Notes under the pieces: model-generated
What the model saw: only the letters and a program-made list of their open reading frames with translations
The model's database searches: none
What the model was told of the DNA's origin: nothing
Program-made: the position numbers and the translations under genes
Source of the DNA: a virus
Reading direction: 5' to 3' (one strand)
Virus record (IMG/VR): IMGVR_UViG_3300035698_015996
Coordinates: 1 to 22,468 of that record
Length of the DNA: 22,468 nucleotides
Shown: positions 1 through 8,376 of the stretch, one piece after another
Layout of the letters: each line of letters starts with the position of its first letter
How positions within the stretch are numbered: the stretch's first letter is position 1

Positions 1-1538
1 AAATATGTTTCATAGCTAAATTCATCGTGTGCTGGTATTGAGAACGCCGCGTTTACCGCTAGGGCTGCGTTTGCCGTGGTGATGCTTGCACTATTAACAG
101 TTAAGCCATTATCTTCTAATAAGCGCTCTATGACAGATCCATGTAGCATATTTGTCGTATCTGGTTTACATCTAAAATATACTTGATGAAGTGATGGATC
201 TAATGCAGCAAGTGTGAAGTTTGTTTCAAAATTATCCTCAAATACTATTGTAAGATATTTATTACCACCAGTTGTTGCCGCAACTATTGCCGTGTAGTCC
301 CTTCCATATAGACATTGATAAATTTCATCGTTTTCGTTATCAACAACAAAAACAGATGGACAATTATTTGTTGCTACATCATCACCGGTTGCTATAGTTG
401 CAATTGGTGTTGTTTCATATGTGGTACTTGAAACCCTTATGATGGCCCCATAATAATCAGTTCCTGAATGATCAACTGCAATCGTATCGCCTATCTCTAG
501 TTTTGCTGTGATAGCGGATGTAGTCGTGAACCTGGTAAAATTAGCATCATCAGTATTTATATCAGAAGGTGTATGTGAGAAATCAACAAACCCATCCGTT
601 GTTGTTCTACAGCAACCCCATGTCCTATTAACACTTGTTCCAAGATTACTATTATAACTAGTGCAGACACTCTCAATGCATGTTCCAGCTATTAGCTCAC
701 CAGTGTTTATTAGTTCAGCAAATGGGTCAATTGATGATAAAACAGTTGTTCTACCAACATCACCTTTTGATAATGAACCAAAAATAAACCTAATAGGTGT
801 ATCATCATAAATGGGGTAGATTGTATGTGTCGATGATCTAAACCATATCTCGTCAACAGGGTCGCCCATTGTTGCATCATTTGTCAGGTTAGAAATAACA
901 TCCTCAATTCTTATATTAATAATCGTGTCCGTAACATCAATATCAACTGTGTTACCTTCGAATATCTTTTGATTGTTATCAAGATCATTTAAACATAACC
1001 ATATTGTGATATTTTTCTTATAAAAAGAATCTTCTTCTGATAAGTACTGGTTGAAATCGAAATCATCATTTATTATTCTTACTGCTGCACTATTGATTGA
1101 CAATAACCCTGCTAGAATGTTTGTAACATCTTGAGATACGCCGATGTCGCCTTTCAGTTTAGCGTCCCATAATCTTTTAGTAGTATTTGAGTCTGATGGA
1201 TCTTCATAATACAATCGATTGCGTCCACCTGTATAAAATAAGTAATAGGATATAACAACAGCATTTGAAGATGATGGTGCCGCGGCCGGACAGATTGTTA
1301 GTAATCCAGTTGACTCACTAAAAGAATACTCCCCTGATGTCGGTGTCGTTGTGACTAACGTTAAGGCAGTATCGTTTTCCTTAACACTTGATAATACGAA
1401 ATCGGTTAATGTCACTGTATATTTACCACCACCAATATCAGCAACAGCATCGTTTATATATCTTGATGGATTCAACCTAACTAGTGTAAACTTTTCCGAG
1501 CTTTGATATTCTTGTACGGTTGTAAAATTATTAGTCAC
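1..1538 (-). CDS. Tail hub or baseplate-like structural protein, C-terminus cut by the window edge
   Basis: An uninterrupted minus-strand frame runs from a GTG start to the left edge, giving 512 whole codons with no stop. The GTG overlaps the TAG stop of the upstream gene as TAGTG, and GAGGA lies about 9 bases before it, so the start is well supported. The protein is rich in Thr, Ser, Asp and Ile with short beta-type segments and no signal peptide. Its last visible part (VIERLLEDNGLTVNSASI, then an Ala-rich stretch and FSIPAHDEF) resembles hub-type tail proteins that lie downstream of the tape measure and distal tail genes, which fits its place here. The assignment rests on position and a remembered motif, so hub, receptor-binding platform and other tail-tip roles all remain open. 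Confidence 0.72.
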   Translation of the reverse strand, partial: MTNNFTTVQEYQSSEKFTLVRLNPSRYINDAVADIGGGKYTVTLTDFVLSSVKENDTALTLVTTTPTSGEYSFSESTGLLTICPAAAPSSSNAVVISYYLFYTGGRNRLYYEDPSDSNTTKRLWDAKLKGDIGVSQDVTNILAGLLSINSAAVRIINDDFDFNQYLSEEDSFYKKNITIWLCLNDLDNNQKIFEGNTVDIDVTDTIINIRIEDVISNLTNDATMGDPVDEIWFRSSTHTIYPIYDDTPIRFIFGSLSKGDVGRTTVLSSIDPFAELINTGELIAGTCIESVCTSYNSNLGTSVNRTWGCCRTTTDGFVDFSHTPSDINTDDANFTRFTTTSAITAKLEIGDTIAVDHSGTDYYGAIIRVSSTTYETTPIATIATGDDVATNNCPSVFVVDNENDEIYQCLYGRDYTAIVAATTGGNKYLTIVFEDNFETNFTLAALDPSLHQVYFRCKPDTTNMLHGSVIERLLEDNGLTVNSASITTANAALAVNAAFSIPAHDEFSYETY

Positions 1539-2023
1539 TAGTCTCTATCCTCATATGGAAAAATTTGCATACCTATTGGATTATCAAAAACATAATCCTC
1601 CCCTGCATCATATGAGATAACAGGAAGATCATATCCAAAACCAATATAAAAAACGTCAACATTCCTTGTATAGTTTTGGAGCTCTATTTTTCCATAGTAT
1701 GTTATTTCGTTGTTTAAATTTTCTCTATTAAATGTTACACGTAACCAGCCTAGCCAATTACCTGTCGATATAGTACCGTTCTCGTCTTTGATTGCGCTGA
1801 TACTACTCCAATCAGATGTATAAATAATTTTATCACAAGCCGCATTGGCACATATCTTAATACGTATTTGTTCTGGGCCTGCCAATGTTCCACAGATATA
1901 TGTTAACACTCTCATATATCCTAGCTCACCGCTGTTCGCTGTTTTAAAAGATCCTGTCTTTGTAATCTCACTAGTATCAACAGTTTTAAAGTGAATAGTA
2001 GATGGAAAGCTTTTAAACGCCAC
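1538..2023 (-). CDS. Small beta-rich tail protein of unknown role
   Basis: This 161-residue protein starts at a GTG that overlaps the TAG stop of the gene before it (TAGTG), with AGAGG about 8 bases upstream. The sequence alternates hydrophobic and polar residues in a beta-sandwich style, with many Tyr, Asn and Asp residues and Cys at about 44, 58 and 63. It lies between the distal-tail-like gene and the hub-like gene, and both junctions are TAGTG, so the three are probably translated together and assembled at the tail tip. I do not recognise a named family. A carbohydrate-binding or tip-decorating fold is possible but is only a guess from composition. Confidence 0.75.
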   Translation of the reverse strand: MAFKSFPSTIHFKTVDTSEITKTGSFKTANSGELGYMRVLTYICGTLAGPEQIRIKICANAACDKIIYTSDWSSISAIKDENGTISTGNWLGWLRVTFNRENLNNEITYYGKIELQNYTRNVDVFYIGFGYDLPVISYDAGEDYVFDNPIGMQIFPYEDRD

Positions 2024-3147
2024 TAAATAACCTCTCTTACACTTAATGATAATGAAAACTTATCATCATAGATGTGTGTGAAAACAGGTTCCTTTGTGAA
2101 AACAACGTACCTAGTAAATTCGTCTAATGAATCTGAGATCACAAGGGTTGGGTCAAGTGAAATATAAAAATGTGTAGTAGTCCCAAGGGTTTCGTACATT
2201 TCTGTTAAAGCATCTTTATCTGCCCTTGATAAATAGATCATATTCAAATTATCAAATTGCATATATTTAGTTTTTTTATCAAAGTACATCACACCATTTT
2301 CTGATTCGGTCATCTTGGATGGATCAACAATTGTTTTAGTTAACTTGCTGTTAATATTTCTTTCAGTTGAGGTTACGTAATCACCTAGATATATATTTGA
2401 AAGATTTATCCCTTCTGGCCCTAATATATTTAATCTATCAACAATTTTAAGTTTCCAATATCTATATCTTGTATCGTCAGTCTCATCTAAGAATCTAAAT
2501 AAGCCTCCATCGGTTCTAGTAATCGTTGTTGTGTAATCTGGTGCTGTGAATGAATTAACATTATTACCCATTAAAGTAACAGTCGCTGTTGACGACACTG
2601 TGAAAACTTCATCAAGCGGCGCAATGCCTGCCATGAATCTTATTTCAGCAGCATAACCAAAATCGTAAATTGCATATTCTTCTGTATGGTTTCTTTGTTC
2701 ATCGGCTTCAAAGGATGTGTCTGTATCGTCAGATGAACCAGTAAACCCTAAATCATCCCATATACTCGTTGTCGTCTCTGAAAATCTAAGCGTAACACTA
2801 CTAGTATTTGAGATTGTAAATTTATATGTGCTTGTTGAATAAGCTACTGTCCAGTTTGAACTTGCAGCGTTTAAGTCTGTTTGTATTTGTGTTGCCAATG
2901 CAGCAGGAGAAGTGTAATCACCGACTGTTATTGAAACCGTGACAGGCGAACCATCATTTATATATAAAGATTGATTTGCTGTTGTTATTTCAAAGAATCC
3001 TTGTGGTGTCCAGTATTTAGTCCTGATTGAATTAGTAGTATTGGAAAACGGTGAAGCTGTTACTTGACTTGAATAATCAATGGCGATACCAGTTTCCTCG
3101 GCTTGGTTGTTATCCATAAATCTAACTCTTTTATTTCTAACAGTCAT
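2023..3147 (-). CDS. Distal-tail-like protein with an inserted LGF-type beta domain
   Basis: This 374-residue protein directly follows the tape measure, the usual place of the distal tail (Dit) or first tail-tip protein. Its ATG shares one base with the tape-measure stop (TAATG). Residues about 53-150 form a separate domain: a YINDGS start, a central helix (PAALATQIQTDLNAA), the strand pair VAYSTSTYKFTI, then DDLGFTG. A related domain sits inside the tail tube protein at 6384-7910. The C-terminal third (FHIYISLDPTL-like strands, then FTKEPVFTHIYDDKFSLSLSVREV) looks like the beta-sandwich end of a ring-forming tail protein. The Dit role is inferred from position and the overall beta character; it could be another tail-tip ring component. 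Confidence 0.75.
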   Translation of the reverse strand: MTVRNKRVRFMDNNQAEETGIAIDYSSQVTASPFSNTTNSIRTKYWTPQGFFEITTANQSLYINDGSPVTVSITVGDYTSPAALATQIQTDLNAASSNWTVAYSTSTYKFTISNTSSVTLRFSETTTSIWDDLGFTGSSDDTDTSFEADEQRNHTEEYAIYDFGYAAEIRFMAGIAPLDEVFTVSSTATVTLMGNNVNSFTAPDYTTTITRTDGGLFRFLDETDDTRYRYWKLKIVDRLNILGPEGINLSNIYLGDYVTSTERNINSKLTKTIVDPSKMTESENGVMYFDKKTKYMQFDNLNMIYLSRADKDALTEMYETLGTTTHFYISLDPTLVISDSLDEFTRYVVFTKEPVFTHIYDDKFSLSLSVREVI

Positions 3148-5795
3148 TATACTAACCTCGCATTATTCCTATTCAAACTAAGAATAACATTTGCAATTTC
3201 CCTACTATCAATTTCAATAGCAGTTTCAACTTTTTGTGGTGTCTTTAATAGAGTTAATATTTCATTTAAAACATTTCCAGATGGAGCAGCGCTTGATCTT
3301 GTATCTCTCGTCATCCCACCAGTTGACATTGTAGAAAAACCACCATCTGAAGCAAGTGAAACCTTATTTTGATTAGCGCCAAAAAAGTCAACTATTGTGT
3401 TAACTAATTCTGAACCACCAAGTGTTGCACCAGCCAAAGCGCCTCTACCCAAGCTCCATTTACCGCCACCCCATGCTTTCCCACCACTAGTGTCAATTAA
3501 TCCGCCTTTGCCAGCAAAGCCATCCTCTAGGCCGCTTACTGAGTCGAATAATGCCTTAACAAATTCATCGGCAGCACCAACAAGGGCAACCGCAAATTCA
3601 TCAACGGAATCAACTAGGCCTATCGTGAAAGCATCTACAAAAACTGGCAACATCCTTATTAATGCAAAAATAAGCTTGACCGCCCCGGTTGTTACTACTC
3701 GTACCAACGCAACTAATAATTCTGGCAGTGCTTTAATAATTCCATTAATAAGTGAACTGACAATTATATCTAATTTGTCAATAATCGCGAAAATTAAAAT
3801 TGGGATACCATCGATCAACGCCTCCCAGAAAGCGGGCAATGATTCAACTAGATTCATAATAATAACTGGAATTTGCTTTATAAAACCAGACACCATCTTT
3901 TTCGTTGCCTCCGGTCCTTGTGCGAATGTATCTAATAACGGTTTTATTGCCGATCCAACACCTGGGGCAAGCATATCAATAGCGCCTGCAGCACCATCAA
4001 CTAATAAATCCTTTGCACCTTCAGCACCTTTTGATATAGCACTAGCAGCTTTTCCAATTACGCTTAATTGTGTCGCATTACCATCTGTGCTAAAAAGTTC
4101 TTTTGCAAATGCTTGAACTCTACCACCAAAAAGAACTATAGTATTACCAAAACCAGCAACGATATCATCAAACATTTTTTGAAGATTAAACTCGACTGAC
4201 TCATTAAATATCATTTTTTTCTTTGGATCTTCTTCATCGTCTTTTTTCTTTTTCTTTTTTGCTAATATTAGCTTTGCGAGTTCTTCTTTTAACTTATTTA
4301 TATCATCGGTAGTATTATCAATTGTTACTGCCAACGCCTCTCTTATATCTTTTATTGCAGCGGCAGCTAGTTTTGGCACTTCGCCAATTAGTGGTATTTT
4401 ACCAAGAACAGAGTACACGTTAACTAATTTATCTAATATGCTGTCAATTGCTTTTTTTATAGACAACGTCATATCTAAAAAAGTTAACTTAGTTACAAGA
4501 GCTGTTACTTGTAATGGATTTTTTATCTCTGCAATAGCATCATACAGCTTTGATATTTGAACAACCATAGCACCTATCGCGAGTGTTGCGCCGGCTGTTA
4601 AGAAAGCAAGTGAGGTGGTAATCCCTATTATTGCCACTTTTATAGCATTTAAAACACCAACAAAGCCTAGCGCGCTTATTTTCATAGCTACTAAGCCGGC
4701 GATAAATTGTGTTTGAAGTGCGATTGTGGAAGCACGTGAGGCTATTAGCGCAACATTAATACTTCCTATTGCAACAGCTATCCCAACTATAGCCTTTGCT
4801 ATTGCGGCAGCAGCAAGTGTTGTGCCAACAAGTGTAATTACAATAGCAAGCTTTTTTAGTCCGGCTATTGTTCTATCAACCGCCTCACTTAATGCGTTTA
4901 AACCAATAGTAATAAACCCCGATATCTCTTCTTTATTTGCTCTTAGTTTTTTAGTGAAATCAATAAACTTATCTATTAGTTTTTTGAACCCTTCTAAGAT
5001 TGTTGGATTCTTAATAATTAAGTCGCCAAGATCAGCCAAGAAAAACTTAAAATTACCAGAAACTTTTGTTAATAAACCACCAAATGTTTTTAATGATTTA
5101 TTATAATCCCCTTGGAAAATTGCGCCTTCTTTAATGATACCCTTAGCAATAGCTTGTTTTTTTTCATACTCCGATAACTGCCCAATGGTTTTACCAATAC
5201 TTTTTGCGTATTCTTTTTGTAATTGGCTTAGGTTTTTTGTGATACCTGCATTATCAACTAGCATACTCAATTGATTCTTTATACCTTGTGTGGCGCCGCT
5301 TATAGCTTCCCCAAGAGCAAGTTGCCCCTGCCTGTTAAATGATGCTGAATCCCTCAATGTTTTAAAAACCTTAACGGCCTGATCACCTTCTAACCCAAAA
5401 GCTAGAAGGTTTTTTAATGATGCCGTAACATCAGCCAATGGAATCATACCATCCGCCGCTAAATCTTTGGCAGCTTTAGTTATCGCGTCAACATTTTGTC
5501 CTGTGGCACCAGCTACAGATTGTAATCCAATTAATGCGTTCTCAAGTCTTACCGCTTCATTTATAGCTTTTTTAAAAACAAACGCGGCCGTGAATGTAGC
5601 AAAAGCAGCACCAGCCGCCACGATGCCAATGGACACCTTCGCTACAGATGCGGCAAGTTTTTTTAAAGATGGGTTAGTCTTTTTAATGTTAGTATCGAGA
5701 CCTTTTGCCGCCTTACCAGCCTTTGCAAGTTGAGGCGTAACAGTATCTTTACCGTTTATAATATCATAAATAAGGCTTAGTCTATCTTGTGCCAT
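3147..5795 (-). CDS. Tail tape measure protein
   Basis: This is the longest gene in the window. I start it at 5795 (MAQDRLSL, 882 residues) because GAGGG lies about 8 bases before that ATG, while the upstream in-frame ATG at 5819 lacks a good site. The N-terminal 250 residues are helical and typical of phage tape measures (SLKNLLAFGLEGDQAVKVF, LGEAISGATQGIKNQLSML). Several long hydrophobic stretches follow, then a Lys/Asp/Glu-rich linker near residue 515, more hydrophobic segments, and a Gly-rich region before a C-terminal helix. It follows the chaperone pair, overlapping the GT frame by 14 bases. By the usual scaling of about 0.15 nm per residue the tail would be roughly 130 nm long; that length is inference. 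Confidence 0.94.
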   Translation of the reverse strand: MAQDRLSLIYDIINGKDTVTPQLAKAGKAAKGLDTNIKKTNPSLKKLAASVAKVSIGIVAAGAAFATFTAAFVFKKAINEAVRLENALIGLQSVAGATGQNVDAITKAAKDLAADGMIPLADVTASLKNLLAFGLEGDQAVKVFKTLRDSASFNRQGQLALGEAISGATQGIKNQLSMLVDNAGITKNLSQLQKEYAKSIGKTIGQLSEYEKKQAIAKGIIKEGAIFQGDYNKSLKTFGGLLTKVSGNFKFFLADLGDLIIKNPTILEGFKKLIDKFIDFTKKLRANKEEISGFITIGLNALSEAVDRTIAGLKKLAIVITLVGTTLAAAAIAKAIVGIAVAIGSINVALIASRASTIALQTQFIAGLVAMKISALGFVGVLNAIKVAIIGITTSLAFLTAGATLAIGAMVVQISKLYDAIAEIKNPLQVTALVTKLTFLDMTLSIKKAIDSILDKLVNVYSVLGKIPLIGEVPKLAAAAIKDIREALAVTIDNTTDDINKLKEELAKLILAKKKKKKDDEEDPKKKMIFNESVEFNLQKMFDDIVAGFGNTIVLFGGRVQAFAKELFSTDGNATQLSVIGKAASAISKGAEGAKDLLVDGAAGAIDMLAPGVGSAIKPLLDTFAQGPEATKKMVSGFIKQIPVIIMNLVESLPAFWEALIDGIPILIFAIIDKLDIIVSSLINGIIKALPELLVALVRVVTTGAVKLIFALIRMLPVFVDAFTIGLVDSVDEFAVALVGAADEFVKALFDSVSGLEDGFAGKGGLIDTSGGKAWGGGKWSLGRGALAGATLGGSELVNTIVDFFGANQNKVSLASDGGFSTMSTGGMTRDTRSSAAPSGNVLNEILTLLKTPQKVETAIEIDSREIANVILSLNRNNARLV

Positions 5796-6359
5796 GATTC
5801 TTACCCTCATTAACCTCATTTATAGCGGTTTGAATAGTGTTAAAGATGTGCAAATCTTCTATTGAAATATCAGAAGGAGAGAAATTAATCCCTAAGTTTT
5901 TAGCCATTATGAATATATTGTATTTTTGTAAATATATCATATTACTTTTAAGTTTATAGTATCTCTTCTCATTTATTTCCTTCACATATTCGAGAGGTGT
6001 ATTGTTAGCACACAATAAGGCAAGCTCCCGAATTACTCCTTTTTTTCGTTATCATCACCCATATTCATACATGACATTATAGCAGCAGACATCTCCGACA
6101 ATGGCCCCATCATTTTAAAGTCTTTAATTAATTCCTCATACGTTTCAATCTTTTTCTCATTTATAGTGATATCGATTTTCTCTATGAAGATATCAAGATG
6201 CTTAATAGCGCGACCAATAACGACTAGCTCATTGTCTTTTATCCATTCCTCATTGCTAACATTCTGACCATTAAAACCAAGAGATACTAAAAACTCCATT
6301 GCTTCTGGAATGTTCGGCATCCTGTAGTCGATTGATCCGTAATCACATACTTGTTTCAT
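5782..6359 (-). CDS. Tail assembly chaperone GT fusion made by -1 frameshifting
   Basis: The downstream frame (stop at 5782) has no ATG and no convincing ribosome site. Its only near-start codon is a TTG at 6015 without an SD. The frame stays open back to the slippery heptamer A_AAA_AAG in the gene at 6033-6359. A -1 slip there joins the first 107 residues to 85 new ones beginning GVIRELALLCANNTPLEYV, for a product of about 192 residues. This is the classic lambda G/GT arrangement, in which the long form binds the tape measure and recruits tail tube subunits. The T part is basic and Tyr/Asn-rich in its middle. The frameshift is read from the sequence and the known logic of this gene pair; it has not been shown experimentally here. 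Confidence 0.85.
6033..6359 (-). CDS. Tail assembly chaperone (G-like), zero-frame product
   Basis: This acidic, helical protein of 108 residues starts at ATG 6359 with AAGGAG ideally placed upstream. It lies between the tail tube gene and the tape measure, the canonical place of the G chaperone. The N-terminus (MKQVCDYGSIDYRMPNIPEA) and the helical middle with EELIKDFKMMG fit phage tail chaperones of about 110 residues. The gene ends EKKE-stop, and the codons for those two lysines form the slip site that gives the longer GT product. The protein is not expected in mature virions; it shields the tape measure during tail assembly. Confidence 0.85.
   Translation of the reverse strand: MKQVCDYGSIDYRMPNIPEAMEFLVSLGFNGQNVSNEEWIKDNELVVIGRAIKHLDIFIEKIDITINEKKIETYEELIKDFKMMGPLSEMSAAIMSCMNMGDDNEKKE
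6039..6045 (-). promoter_or_regulatory. Slippery heptamer A_AAA_AAG for -1 ribosomal frameshifting
   Basis: On the minus strand the zero-frame codons are GAA AAA AAG GAG TAA, so the heptamer is in the X_XXY_YYZ register needed for tandem slippage. It lies two codons before the zero-frame stop. After a -1 slip the next codons are GGA GTA ATT CGG, which run into the T frame with no stop. A GGGTGA stretch about 10 bases upstream could act like the SD-like stimulator known at dnaX. I see no strong downstream hairpin. Confidence 0.85.
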
Positions 6360-6383
6360 TTTTACTCCTTGTAGGTTTTGCTG

Positions 6384-7910
6384 TTAAATATAGTTAATAT
6401 AAATATCATCCAGTGATGATGTTCTATATGCTTTAAACGTAAGATTAAGAATCATAAACTCGTCACCTTCAATTGCATGAGAAGTTATTGAACAATTTGG
6501 ATTGTAAATATTGGCGCATTTTCCTGCTGTCCAATTGCTTGCACTCTTTGGCCCAACATTCAACATTACAGAAGTTGTTGTGTTGTTAATCATTCTGTAA
6601 AACAATTCAGATTCATGTTTTTCGTAAATCAAACTTGCTGTTACTGTAACAGATCTACTTGATGGAGCCTTCTCATATAGTCCGGTTGATGAGCATAAGC
6701 TATCAGCATCGGCGATGGCAGAATCAATTGCAACGGTTACATTTGATGCTTTTCTACATGTGTTATCGTCGGCTGATCCAATCAATAATTCGTTATTTTT
6801 ACAAATTAAATTATCAGCATCATTAAAAGACGGTGTGAATGGAACAGGGTATGTTACAGCCGCGTCGCTCGTATATGAAGTTGATCCAGAATCATCGGCT
6901 GCATCTGCAAAGCCTAAGATAGCAGCGGCACTTACATCTGCATTATCAGCACCACTAGATCCAGATTTCCATAGAAAGCTTAATGTTGTTCCTGTAGTTG
7001 TTGCAAGTGTATATGATCCTGTTGCAGAATCATACGTGCAAGCAAAATCATCGCCACCACTTGCGGTCAATGCAGCACTAACCATAGTGTCAACATGCGC
7101 AGCAAAAGTCATTTGGTCTTTATATATTGCATTCGTTAATGTAACCGCAACTGTTCCAGAATCATCTGTTATATCCAATTTATTATTAGCAGCACTAACA
7201 GTGACAGGATTAAAATAAAACTCTGTACCTTCAAATGTATAATCAATCGTGGCCTGTTGACCTGCTGTAAAATCCATTGCAATTGAAGTTGTCTTACAAC
7301 CAGCAGCCGCTTGGATGGCCCCACCACTTGCACTATATAGCCAATATGAATAACTCGGATGACCTGATGTTGCTGGATAAAATAAATTTGCCTTGCCTAA
7401 ATCAACCCCTGCCTCTGGTGCTGTCCCTACTTCAAAATTAAGTGTAAGCGCGTCGTTTGTTATGCTAGATATATTACGGATACTATAATTATTTGTACTA
7501 TCTTTTATGAGCAAAGCCTCACCAACTTGATAAGATGCCCCCTCGCCGGTGTCTACATTTATAACAGCTGTTGTTGACCCTGCTACAGTATTATATTCAG
7601 CGGCCGCATCAGCTTGGGCTCCCAATGCTGACTTTATTAATAGCGCCGTTTCCGGTGCGGTTCCCTCTGTTTCGGAATGCTTTAAATATGCACCATGTGA
7701 ACCTTTTGGGCTTTCCTTACCTGTGTAAGACTTGGCCATTGCTAAACTGTTTACAATTTCCTCAGAGTTTAACTCTTCCAATTCTGGTACCAATGAATAA
7801 CCAGACTTTAAAGGAATAAAATCACCAGCCGCAGTTGGTGCAATTAATTCTCCAGTAGTGGTTTCAAGCTTTATTGCCGCAACCGTTGCTCTTTGTGATT
7901 GAACTGTCAT
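6384..7910 (-). CDS. Major tail tube protein with an inserted domain
   Basis: This 508-residue beta-rich protein starts at an ATG preceded by GGAGG. The N-terminus (residues 1-100, with a LETTTGE start and ELEELNSEEI) and the C-terminus (from about 415, SRSVTVTASLIYEKHESELF to LNLTFKAYRTSSLDD) look like the two halves of a siphovirus tail tube subunit. Between them, residues about 239-352 form an extra domain with DITDDSGTVAVTL, a helix, YDSATGSYTL and AILGFADA. It resembles the insert of the distal-tail-like protein at 2023-3147. The gene lies between the tail terminator and the chaperones, as expected. It is long for a tube protein, because of this insert and a Cys-containing segment near 365-410. 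Confidence 0.82.
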   Translation of the reverse strand: MTVQSQRATVAAIKLETTTGELIAPTAAGDFIPLKSGYSLVPELEELNSEEIVNSLAMAKSYTGKESPKGSHGAYLKHSETEGTAPETALLIKSALGAQADAAAEYNTVAGSTTAVINVDTGEGASYQVGEALLIKDSTNNYSIRNISSITNDALTLNFEVGTAPEAGVDLGKANLFYPATSGHPSYSYWLYSASGGAIQAAAGCKTTSIAMDFTAGQQATIDYTFEGTEFYFNPVTVSAANNKLDITDDSGTVAVTLTNAIYKDQMTFAAHVDTMVSAALTASGGDDFACTYDSATGSYTLATTTGTTLSFLWKSGSSGADNADVSAAAILGFADAADDSGSTSYTSDAAVTYPVPFTPSFNDADNLICKNNELLIGSADDNTCRKASNVTVAIDSAIADADSLCSSTGLYEKAPSSRSVTVTASLIYEKHESELFYRMINNTTTSVMLNVGPKSASNWTAGKCANIYNPNCSITSHAIEGDEFMILNLTFKAYRTSSLDDIYINYI

Positions 7911-7920
7911 TTATGACCTC

Positions 7921-8376
7921 CTATAAATCTTCAGTTATTTGGAAAAGAAATGAAACCTCAACATCTTTGAAGTTTGATCGCTCGCCGTATATGTCGTTTA
8001 TAGATGATGTAGGGCCTAACTCGATGTTTGTAATATCACCGCCTATCCCTATTTCATCAACATTGTAAAAATCTTTCTGTACTGTATTAATATCTTCTAG
8101 TAGCGCTTTGACCGCCGTATCATCTTCAGTGTAAGATTGCCTTAATTTCCTAACCTCCCTACTGAAAACAATGGTAAATTCTCTTATATTGCTATATTGA
8201 CCAAATTCTAATGGTGAAGGTGTTGAACTTCCAACTTTAATGCCCCATCCATCAGCTAATAAATGCTCACTATTATCAACAATCGTATAAGCGTTTGGTA
8301 TCCTTGTCTTATTAGGAAATAATGTACCCATTGTCGTAATTATTGTGTTGTATATAGTGGTTACTTTACTTGTCAT
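7921..8376 (-). CDS. Tail terminator-like protein
   Basis: This protein has 151 residues. Its ATG overlaps the upstream stop as ATGA. The sequence has features I associate with siphovirus tail terminators: an N-terminal helix, a NSEHLLADGWGIKVGSS segment, a central strand REFTIVFSREVRKL, a helix with KALLEDINTVQKDF, and a final strand ending FLFQITEDL. Such proteins cap the tail tube and join it to the neck. Its place just before the tail tube gene agrees. The tail tube's SD overlaps this gene's stop, so the two are probably expressed at linked levels. Confidence 0.75.
   Translation of the reverse strand: MTSKVTTIYNTIITTMGTLFPNKTRIPNAYTIVDNSEHLLADGWGIKVGSSTPSPLEFGQYSNIREFTIVFSREVRKLRQSYTEDDTAVKALLEDINTVQKDFYNVDEIGIGGDITNIELGPTSSINDIYGERSNFKDVEVSFLFQITEDL

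Noticed and set aside
3397-4116. A 239-codon open frame on the plus strand opposite the tape measure
   Set aside because: It lies wholly antisense to a clear tape measure gene, has no SD and an Ala/Ser/Pro-rich composition typical of a shadow frame.
4254-4260. A second A_AAA_AAG heptamer in the tape measure, in slip register
   Set aside because: It falls in a Lys-rich linker (codons AAA AAG repeated). A -1 slip would stop after about six codons and give a truncated tape measure, with no known role. Chance in an A-rich stretch is more likely.
5782-6015. A separate gene starting at TTG 6015
   Set aside because: No SD precedes it, and the frame is open back to the slip site, so the frameshift product explains it better.
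6715-7218. A 167-codon plus-strand frame opposite the tail tube gene
   Set aside because: It is antisense to an Ala/Ser/Thr/Asp-rich structural gene, whose codons leave the opposite frame open. No SD or family pattern is seen.
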